Of a stretch of 7,353 nucleotides of DNA, positions 1 through 5,689 are shown one piece after another (positions within the stretch are counted from its first letter, which is position 1; each line of letters starts with the position of its first letter). Made by a program: the position numbers and the translations under genes. The notes beneath the pieces are model-generated. The model was not told the origin of the DNA. It made no database searches and was given only the letters and a program-made list of their open reading frames with translations. Where the stretch lies: assembly GCA_007122815.1 (NCBI GenBank), contig SKSV01000088.1, positions 1 to 7,353 of the forward strand, written 5' to 3'. Source of the stretch: Trueperaceae bacterium. Its GTDB lineage: Bacteria; Deinococcota; Deinococci; Deinococcales; Trueperaceae.

Positions 1-1
1 C

Positions 2-100
2 GCGCTGATTATCATCGCCTTGGTGTTGATCGGGACCGTGCTCGCTCGTTTGCTGGCGAAGGCCGATCCCACGGCGGCATTTGGAGGTACAGGTCGATGA
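2..100 (+). CDS. 3' end of a membrane protein, probably ABC transporter permease (partial)
   Basis: Only the last 32 codons are in the window; the gene begins upstream. The visible residues form one hydrophobic helix (ALIIIALVLIGTVLA) followed by a short polar tail ending in FGGTGR and a TGA stop at 98-100. The stop overlaps the ATG of the downstream ATPase by 4 bp (ATGA), which is typical of translationally coupled subunits of one transporter, so a permease is the natural reading. The protein ends almost directly after its last helix. As far as I know this is more like FbpB/ThiP/PotB-type permeases than MalG-type sugar permeases, which usually end in a conserved cytoplasmic Gly-rich tail. 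That is a weak hint only, and the substrate cannot be named from 32 residues. The assignment as permease is inference from position and hydrophobicity. Confidence 0.65.
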   Translation, partial: ALIIIALVLIGTVLARLLAKADPTAAFGGTGR

Positions 101-1200
101 AGGCCGTTCGGCTCGAGCACGTGCAGAAGTCGTTCGGGACAACCGTGGCAGTACAGGACCTGTGTCTCAAGATCGAGGCCGGGTCCTTCTTCGCCATCGT
201 TGGGCCGTCGGGCTGTGGCAAGACGACGACGATGAGGATGATCGCCGGCCTCGAGCATCCCGACGGCGGACGCATCCAGGTCGGTGCAAACGTCGTGTTC
301 TCGGACCAGACCGGCGAGTTCGTCGGACCATCACAGCGCGACGTCGGGCTCATGTTCCAGAGCTACGCTCTCTGGCCGCACATGAACGTGTACGACAACG
401 TCTCGTTTGGTGCACGCGTGCGGCGGGAAGGGCGGGGGGAGGTCCGGCGGCGAGTCGTCGAGGTATTGGAGCGTCTCAAGATCGCCAACCTGATCGACCG
501 CTACCCGAACGAGTTGAGTGGAGGGCAACAGCAACGCGTCGCCCTGGCCCGCGAGCTCGTCACCGGCGCCAGCGTCTTGCTGATGGATGAGCCGCTCTCG
601 AACCTCGATGCGCGGCTACGGATGGACATGCGGGCGGAGTTGAAGCGCTTGCATACCGAAACTGGCAAGACGATCATCTACGTCACCCACGACCAGTTCG
701 AAGCGCTGACGCTCTCGAGTCACCTGGTCGTAATGCACCAGGGCGCCGTTCAGCAGCTCGGTACGCCCGAACAGATCTACCGGGCACCCGCCAACGCGTT
801 CGTGAGCGAGTTCATCGGGCTCAACCCCATCAACTTCCTCGACGCAAGACTGCGCAACGGTTCGCTTACCATCGGCGGCACCACGATCCCGGCTCCGACA
901 GCGATCGGCGTCAACGGCACGGCGCGCGACGTCGTCATCGGGATACGGCCAGAGTACGTCTCGGTGGTGCCCGAAGACGGGATGGCAGATGGCGTGCGAG
1001 CCCGGGTCGAATCCGTGTTCCAGGCAGGGCCGAACACCTTCGTCCACCTCGAGGTCCAGGAGTTCGGTCGTGATGCCCGACTCCTAGCGCAGTCGTTCGG
1101 CGATGGCGGGCCGGTCGCTACCCCTGGATCGGAGGTCCGTCTACTGCTCGACCGGGACAACGTGTTCGTGTTCGATCGCGAGACGCGCCATGCGCTCTAA
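97..1200 (+). CDS. ABC importer ATP-binding protein, MalK/UgpC/FbpC/PotA type
   Basis: This is the cytoplasmic ATPase that powers uptake by a binding-protein-dependent importer. All nucleotide-binding motifs are intact: Walker A GPSGCGKTT (residues 36-44), Q-loop Gln88 in MFQSYALWPHM, signature LSGGQQQR (140-147), Walker B VLLMDEP (160-166), D-loop SNLDA (168-172) and switch His198 in YVTHDQ. Residues from about 240 to 365 form the TOBE-type regulatory region (GLNPINFL, then IGIRPE at 281-286). At 367 residues it has the usual length of the family. GGAGGT at 83-88 lies 8 nt before the ATG, inside the end of the preceding gene, and supports this start. The loop before the Q-loop (VFSDQTGEFVGPSQRD) looks longer than in typical MalK and recalls FbpC-like proteins, so sugar, iron, polyamine or phosphonate uptake all remain possible. 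Family assignment is firm; the substrate is unknown. Confidence 0.95.
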   Translation: MKAVRLEHVQKSFGTTVAVQDLCLKIEAGSFFAIVGPSGCGKTTTMRMIAGLEHPDGGRIQVGANVVFSDQTGEFVGPSQRDVGLMFQSYALWPHMNVYDNVSFGARVRREGRGEVRRRVVEVLERLKIANLIDRYPNELSGGQQQRVALARELVTGASVLLMDEPLSNLDARLRMDMRAELKRLHTETGKTIIYVTHDQFEALTLSSHLVVMHQGAVQQLGTPEQIYRAPANAFVSEFIGLNPINFLDARLRNGSLTIGGTTIPAPTAIGVNGTARDVVIGIRPEYVSVVPEDGMADGVRARVESVFQAGPNTFVHLEVQEFGRDARLLAQSFGDGGPVATPGSEVRLLLDRDNVFVFDRETRHAL

Positions 1201-1278
1201 CGAGGGGTGACGCGCGCGATGCCCCTTGGTGACGTTCTGCCCTGGCAACACCCCCGAGCGGACGGGAGGGTAGACGTC

Positions 1279-1285
1279 AAGGAGG
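1279..1285 (+). promoter_or_regulatory. Shine-Dalgarno site fixing a GTG start
   Basis: AAGGAGG lies 6 nt before the GTG at 1292 and is nearly a perfect anti-SD match. It decides the start of the exported serine hydrolase in favour of GTG 1292 over the internal ATG at 1337, which has no comparable site. Confidence 0.8.
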
Positions 1286-1291
1286 CGATTC

Positions 1292-3208
1292 GTGCGGTCC
1301 CCAACCCAGTCTTCACGGTCTGCAGGAGCCGCGGTGATGGCGCGGGGCGCGCCGTACCTTCGCGTGCTCCTGCTCCTAACGCTCATGTTGGGCGGGCGCG
1401 TCGCGGCCTCACCCGACGTCACCTCGCTCGAGGCGTTCGTCGACTGCGTGATGGCCGCGCAGTTCGAAGAGCTCGACCTGGTGGGCGCCGTCGTCACCGT
1501 CGTCGAGGTCGGTGAGCCGACGTTCAGCAAGGGTTACGGGTACGCCGATCTCGCGTCGCTGACCCCGGTCGATCCCGACCGCACGCTGTTCCGCATCGGA
1601 TCGATCACCAAGCTCTTCGTCTGGACCGCGGTGATGCAGCTCGTCGAGCAGGGCGCAATCGACCTGAACGCCGACGTCAACACGTACCTCAGCGCGGTGC
1701 GGGTCCCGGGCACCTACCCGGAGCCGGTGACGATGGCTCACCTAATGGCCCACACCGCGGGCTTCGAGGACCGATCGGTAGGCCTGTTCGCACGCACTTC
1801 CGATGCCGCTCGGCCGCTGGCGGAGCTCCTGGGTGCCGGCTTACCGGCCCGCGTCCGACCGGTGGGCGAGGTCGCCGCGTACTCCAACCACGGCACCGCC
1901 CTCGCCGGGCTCGTCGTCGAGGAGGTGTCGGGTCTCGCGTGGAACGACTACCTCGAAGCGCGCATCCTCGCTCCTCTGGGCATGACACGCAGCACCGGCG
2001 AGCAGCCCGTGCCAGCCGCCCTCGAGGTGGATCTCGCTGGCGGCTACGACGCGGTAGGCGGGTCGTTCGCACGTCGATCCTTCGACTACTCCCCGCTGGC
2101 GCCCGCCGGCTCGATGAGCGCGACCGGCAACGACATGGCCCGCTTCATGCTCGCTCACCTCCAGGAGGGAGCGTACGAAGAGGCCACGATCCTGCGCCCC
2201 GAGACGGCGCGGGCCATGCACCGCACCCACTCCAGGCACGATCCGCGCCTGAGCGGGATCGCGCACGGGTTCATCGAGCAGCCGTTCCAGGGGCGGCGCA
2301 CGATCGGTCACGGCGGTGGCATAGTCGCCTTCCACAGCCTGATGGTGCTCGTGCCCGACGATGGTTTCGGCCTGTTCATCGCCTACAACACGCCCGCTGG
2401 CGCGGAGGCCACGGCCGCCTTCGTCACGGACTTCTTCGCGTACCGCTACGGAGCGGACGCCGCTGCCGTCGCGGCGCCCCAGGATCCGGAGGCGCACCGG
2501 CCCGACGTGGCCGGCGGCTACGGCCATACGCGCGTCGCCCACACCACCCTCGACAAACTCGCCGGTCTCCTCCAAGCTGCCACGATCACGTCGGCCGACG
2601 ACGGGAGCCTACTGGCGCGGAACCTGGGGTCGTTCGGCACGACGCGCTGGCTGCCGGTCGAGCCGTTGGTGTACCGCGAGGTCGACACCCGCGACCTGCT
2701 GGTGTTCCAGGAGGATGGCGAGGGCCGGGTCGTCCGGGCCCTACTCGCCAGCCAGCCGCACGTCGCCTTCGAGAGTCTGAGCTGGCACCAGAGCGCAGGC
2801 TTCCACGTCGGCCTCCTCGCCTTTGCGGTGGTGACCTTCCTCTCCGCGGTCGTCGGCTGGCCCATCGCGCGGCGATGGGGACGAGGCGACACGACCATGA
2901 GCCGGCTAGCTCGGCCGACGGCGTGGGTCGCGAGCGCGCTGTTCCTCGTCTTCCTCGCGAGCCTCGCTGTGGTGCTCAGTGACCCCATGGAGCTCGCGTT
3001 CGGGGTGCCGCCCCTGCTGCGGGCCGTTCTGGTGATCGGGTTGGTGGGCAGCGCCCTCACGCTCGCCGGCGTGTTCTTCGCCGTGCGCACGTGGGTACGC
3101 GGGGACGGGAGCCTCGCCGGGCGCCTCCACTACAGCGCCGTGGTGGTGGCCGGGACCGCCTTCGTCTGGTTCCTGGACTACTGGAACCTCCTGGGATTCA
3201 GGTACTAG
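1292..3208 (+). CDS. Exported serine hydrolase of the beta-lactamase/PBP fold with C-terminal membrane helices
   Basis: A 638-residue protein of the class C beta-lactamase/DD-peptidase/esterase superfamily. An N-terminal export signal or anchor (about 20-39, LRVLLLLTLMLGG then RVAAS) is followed by the catalytic domain (about 45-385) with nucleophile motif SITK (Ser104, Lys107), YSN (Tyr197-Asn199) and HGG (340-342) in the place of the KTG box. HGG is usual in esterase- and peptidase-like members, so true antibiotic hydrolysis is not implied. Residues about 400-497 look like the small beta-rich domain often found after this fold (GGYGHTRVAHT at the start, VAFESLSWHQ at the end). Four hydrophobic helices follow (about 504-525, 543-563, 574-598, 612-630). 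With the signal sequence, these place the catalytic domain outside the cytoplasm, tethered to the membrane. GTG start chosen from AAGGAGG at 1279-1285. An alpha/beta-hydrolase follows after 15 bp. Natural substrate unknown. Confidence 0.9.
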   Translation: MRSPTQSSRSAGAAVMARGAPYLRVLLLLTLMLGGRVAASPDVTSLEAFVDCVMAAQFEELDLVGAVVTVVEVGEPTFSKGYGYADLASLTPVDPDRTLFRIGSITKLFVWTAVMQLVEQGAIDLNADVNTYLSAVRVPGTYPEPVTMAHLMAHTAGFEDRSVGLFARTSDAARPLAELLGAGLPARVRPVGEVAAYSNHGTALAGLVVEEVSGLAWNDYLEARILAPLGMTRSTGEQPVPAALEVDLAGGYDAVGGSFARRSFDYSPLAPAGSMSATGNDMARFMLAHLQEGAYEEATILRPETARAMHRTHSRHDPRLSGIAHGFIEQPFQGRRTIGHGGGIVAFHSLMVLVPDDGFGLFIAYNTPAGAEATAAFVTDFFAYRYGADAAAVAAPQDPEAHRPDVAGGYGHTRVAHTTLDKLAGLLQAATITSADDGSLLARNLGSFGTTRWLPVEPLVYREVDTRDLLVFQEDGEGRVVRALLASQPHVAFESLSWHQSAGFHVGLLAFAVVTFLSAVVGWPIARRWGRGDTTMSRLARPTAWVASALFLVFLASLAVVLSDPMELAFGVPPLLRAVLVIGLVGSALTLAGVFFAVRTWVRGDGSLAGRLHYSAVVVAGTAFVWFLDYWNLLGFRY

Positions 3209-3223
3209 ATAAGGAGCATTGCG

Positions 3224-4057
3224 ATGATCTTCGAGAGCGACTGGGGACCCATCTACTACGACGTATCCGGGCCCGAAGGAGCACCGGTCGTCGCCTTCAC
3301 GCACGGGATCGTCCTGGACCACACGACCTTCGATGCACAGGTGGCGGGGCTTCGCGAGACCTACCGGGTGGTCGTGTGGGACATGCCAGGCCATGGACGC
3401 TCCTTCCCGCTCCCCGGAGGCGACTTCAGCTTCTCCGTCGCCGCCGCGTGCCTCAACGGCGTGCTGGACGAGATCAGTGCGGACAGCGCCGTCTTGGTCG
3501 GCCAATCACTCGGGAGCCTCGTCAGCCAGTACGCGGCCCACGTATACCCCCTGCGCGTGGCCGCTCTGGTGCATGTGGGCGGTATGCCGCTGCACGAGGG
3601 GATGAGCCCCGTCGCCGCGAGCCTTTGGCGCGCGTTCCTCGCCTCGGCGGTGCTGATCCCCGAGGGGACCCTCGCGCGCTGGTTCGGTCGCGAGCGAGCC
3701 GTGACGGCCGATGTGCGCCGTTATCTCGAACGATCTGCGACCAACGCAGGCAAGCGACAGTTCCTGAAGCTCACGCAGGCGTACCTCCGGGACCTCGCAG
3801 CAGGCATCCCGGAGGCGCCGCCCATGCCATCCCTGATCGCCTACGGTGAGCACGAGGTCGCCATGGTCCGGAAGGCTTCGTCGAGGTGGCATGCCGGTGC
3901 TCCTGAGAGTCGACTCGCCGTCATCCCGGAGGCCGGCCACATCGCGAACCAGGATCACCCTGAAGCCTTCAACCAGGTGCTGGCGTCCTTCATGGAGGGA
4001 ATCGTCAGCGACCGGACGACGCCGCGTGCTAAGGAGCCGGTGGCGACTCCAGCTTGA
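3224..4057 (+). CDS. Alpha/beta-hydrolase fold protein
   Basis: A 277-residue cytoplasmic hydrolase with no signal peptide or membrane helix. The fold's landmarks are in order: oxyanion-hole HG (27-28), DMPGHGRS (53-60), nucleophile elbow GQSLG with Ser95 (93-97), and catalytic His239 in AGHIANQDHPE. The acid normally found as G-x-x-Asp after strand 6 appears here as YGEHE, putting Glu211 where Asp is expected. AAGGAG at 3211-3216 lies 7 nt before the ATG, and the gene starts 15 bp after the exported serine hydrolase, so the two are probably one transcriptional unit. The last residues (DRTTPRAKEPVATPA) run past the fold as a charged, Pro-rich tail, and the final 29 bp overlap the convergent VOC gene. 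The family covers esterases, lactonases, haloperoxidase-like enzymes and C-C hydrolases; nothing here picks one. Confidence 0.92.
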   Translation: MIFESDWGPIYYDVSGPEGAPVVAFTHGIVLDHTTFDAQVAGLRETYRVVVWDMPGHGRSFPLPGGDFSFSVAAACLNGVLDEISADSAVLVGQSLGSLVSQYAAHVYPLRVAALVHVGGMPLHEGMSPVAASLWRAFLASAVLIPEGTLARWFGRERAVTADVRRYLERSATNAGKRQFLKLTQAYLRDLAAGIPEAPPMPSLIAYGEHEVAMVRKASSRWHAGAPESRLAVIPEAGHIANQDHPEAFNQVLASFMEGIVSDRTTPRAKEPVATPA

Positions 4058-4979
4058 CGCGCACTGTGGTGCCCCACGGGTCGTCGATGAGCACGTCGTC
4101 CGCGTCGCGTCGCGGCGTGAAGCCGTGGTCGGTCAGGTTCGCGGCGACCGCCGCGACGTGCGCCTCGGACGGCAGTTCGATCGTCCATTCGAGCAGCCGC
4201 GCGTCCTCCGCGCCGGCCGGGCGCGCGCCGGGGCCGGCCCAGGTGTTGGCGCCGAGGTGGTGATGGTACCCGCCCGCGCCGAGGAAGGACGCCCCCGGGT
4301 AGCTCCAGACCATCCGGTCGAGGCCGAGGCCGTCACCGTAGAAGGCGTTGGCGCGCGGGAGGTCACCCACGTGCAGGTGGACGTGGCCGACGGTGGTCCC
4401 GGCGGCCAGGCCGGTCCACGGGCGCGCCTCGGCCGCGGCGAGCACCCCCTCGATGTCCACGGGGTCGGTGGCCATCATCAGCTCGCGGTCCACGCGGCGC
4501 CAGGCGCTGCGCGGGCGGTCGGTGTACACCTCGATACCCAGCCCGTCGGGGTCGTTCAGGTAGAACGCCTCGCTCACGAGGTGATCGGCCGCGCCGAAGC
4601 GCGCTCCAACGTCGCCGAGGTGGCGCACGAGCGCGCCGAGGGCCGCGCGGTCGGGGAGCAGTAGCGCGAAGTGGTATAGGCCCAGGCGTGCCGGGCTGCC
4701 GGCGGGAGCGGCACCCGAGCGGGAGCGCAGCTCGACCAGCGGGCGCTCGTCGCCGTGGGCTGCGAGGGCGGCGTCGCCACCGTCGCGGTGCAGCAGGCGC
4801 ATCCCGAGCGTCGAACCGTAGAAGGCGAGCGAGCGGTCGAGGTCGGCCACCTGCAACCGCAGCGGGCCGAGGCGGGTGGCGTCGGGCAAGCGGGCGCCAC
4901 TAGGCGCGAGCCCGTAGCTCCCCGGGGTGGCGGGAAGGGCGCCGCGGGCGCCGCCGAAGAGGTCACTGGTGGTGGTCAT
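4029..4979 (-). CDS. VOC-superfamily protein, CatE-like (catechol 2,3-dioxygenase family)
   Basis: A 316-residue protein made of four beta-alpha-beta-beta-beta modules (roughly 37-86, 100-153, 196-246, 261-310), the layout of two-domain type I extradiol dioxygenases. It carries stretches I associate with the CatE branch: GLYHFALLLPDR (100-111), VSEAFYLNDPDG (135-146), YTDRPRSAW (152-160), VGHVHLHVGDL (197-207) and GGYHHHLGANTW (236-247). CatE of Bacillus cleaves catechol using Fe(II). In this protein the expected metal ligands are His199, with His239-241 nearby, but Arg307 stands where module 4 would supply Glu. The N-terminal half has His103 and Glu150 but lacks the first His (Pro39). Dioxygenase activity is therefore plausible but not proven, and a glyoxalase-like or non-catalytic role is possible. 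No Shine-Dalgarno is visible before the ATG. The gene lies 53 bp after the response regulator and converges on the alpha/beta-hydrolase. Confidence 0.88.
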   Translation of the reverse strand: MTTTSDLFGGARGALPATPGSYGLAPSGARLPDATRLGPLRLQVADLDRSLAFYGSTLGMRLLHRDGGDAALAAHGDERPLVELRSRSGAAPAGSPARLGLYHFALLLPDRAALGALVRHLGDVGARFGAADHLVSEAFYLNDPDGLGIEVYTDRPRSAWRRVDRELMMATDPVDIEGVLAAAEARPWTGLAAGTTVGHVHLHVGDLPRANAFYGDGLGLDRMVWSYPGASFLGAGGYHHHLGANTWAGPGARPAGAEDARLLEWTIELPSEAHVAAVAANLTDHGFTPRRDADDVLIDDPWGTTVRVKLESPPAP

Positions 4980-4985
4980 GGAGGG

Positions 4986-4991
4986 ACGATA
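4986..4991 (-). promoter_or_regulatory. Possible -10 box for a leaderless VOC transcript
   Basis: On the minus strand TATCGT, matching the TAnnnT form, ends 6 nt before the ATG at 4979. The intervening CCCTCC is the opposite of a ribosome-binding site. This spacing would place transcription start at or next to the A of the ATG, as in leaderless genes that are common in actinobacteria. No good -35 box is seen at 16-18 bp. Direct observation of the hexamer; function is inference. Confidence 0.35.
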
Positions 4992-5022
4992 CGCGGCAAG
5001 CGCTAGTCAGTCGGTGCTGGGG

Positions 5023-5039
5023 GCGCTGCAGCTCAGCGC
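5023..5039 (-). repeat. Short GC-rich inverted repeat at the end of the response regulator gene
   Basis: GCGCTG (5023-5028) and CAGCGC (5034-5039) can pair as a perfect 6-bp stem with a 5-nt loop. The stem overlaps the stop codon of the response regulator and lies before the VOC gene. On the minus strand it is followed by C and A residues rather than a T-tract, so it is at best a weak or attenuating hairpin, not a standard intrinsic terminator. Confidence 0.3.
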
Positions 5040-5689
5040 TCGCGCTGCCCGTAACCTGCGTCGCGCGCGCGCAGCATCGCCTGGGCGCGGTCGGTGACGT
5101 GGAGCTTGCTGAAGATGTTCGACACGTGGTTCTTGACGGTCTTCTCGGTGATGCCGAGGCGCCGGCCGATCGCGGCGTTGGCCATGCCGGCCGCGATCAG
5201 GTCGAGCACCTCACGCTCGCGGTCGGTGAGGTCGGGGAAGGCGTCGAGCGGGAGATCGGCGCGCGACGCCTGGAAGAACTGCAGGATCCGACCGGCGACG
5301 GCGGGTCCGTAGATGGCCTCGCCGCGGGCGACAGCGTCGATCGCACGCGTCAGGTCGTCCTGGCCAGCGCCCTTGAGCACGTAGCCGCGGGCGCCAGCGC
5401 GCATCGCGGCGAACACGGTCTCGTCGTCGTCGAACATGGTCACGATCACGACGCCGACGCTCGGGTGGGTCGCCACGACGCGCCGCGTGGCCTCGAGCCC
5501 GCTCATGTCGGGCATCTGGACGTCCATCAGGACGACGTCGGGTAGCAGCGCCGCGACGAGTTCCACGGCCTCTGAACCGCTCGACGCCTCGCCGACCACC
5601 TCCGTGCCGGGAAGACTGCCGAGAAGCGCCCGGACGCCATCGCGGAAGAGCTGATGGTCGTCGACGACGAGGACGCGGACCGGCGTCAC
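5033..5689 (-). CDS. NarL/FixJ-type response regulator (receiver + LuxR HTH)
   Basis: A 218-residue DNA-binding response regulator. The receiver domain (about 4-120) has the acidic pocket Asp10/Asp11, phospho-acceptor Asp56 in LMDVQMPDMSG, switch Thr84 in VIVTMF and Lys106 in YVLKGA. A linker leads to a LuxR-type helix-turn-helix (about 152-212; LTDREREVLDLIAAG, then GITEKTVKNHVSNIF). Phosphorylation by the adjacent kinase would promote dimerisation and promoter binding. I chose GTG 5689: it directly precedes the receiver fold (TPVRVLVVDDH), has GGAG 8 nt upstream (5698-5701, minus strand) and overlaps the kinase stop as GTGA, indicating translational coupling. The open frame reaches 5908, but the extra residues are an Arg-rich out-of-frame reading of the kinase ATPase domain. 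Targets are not shown; the VOC gene 53 bp downstream on the same strand is a candidate. Confidence 0.95.
   Translation of the reverse strand: MTPVRVLVVDDHQLFRDGVRALLGSLPGTEVVGEASSGSEAVELVAALLPDVVLMDVQMPDMSGLEATRRVVATHPSVGVVIVTMFDDDETVFAAMRAGARGYVLKGAGQDDLTRAIDAVARGEAIYGPAVAGRILQFFQASRADLPLDAFPDLTDREREVLDLIAAGMANAAIGRRLGITEKTVKNHVSNIFSKLHVTDRAQAMLRARDAGYGQRER

Noticed and set aside
1203..1226. AGGGG ... CCCCT as a terminator after the ATPase gene
   Set aside because: Only a 5-bp stem with a 14-nt loop and no T-tract; not distinguishable from chance in this composition.
1337..1339. Internal ATG as start of the exported hydrolase
   Set aside because: It would still leave a signal sequence, but there is no ribosome-binding site comparable to the AAGGAGG before GTG 1292.
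1939..2982. Long plus-strand open frame (347 codons) inside the exported hydrolase gene
   Set aside because: Its translation is Arg/Pro/Gly-rich with no motif, as expected of an alternate frame of high-GC coding DNA; the 1292-3208 frame has complete catalytic motifs.
1292..3208. Calling the exported hydrolase an antibiotic-resistance beta-lactamase
   Set aside because: The KTG box is replaced by HGG and there is a large C-terminal membrane segment; this points to the broader esterase/peptidase group.
3846..4664. Plus-strand open frame spanning the hydrolase end and the VOC gene
   Set aside because: No recognisable motif, and it is antisense to the clear VOC reading; its length follows from GC-rich codon bias.
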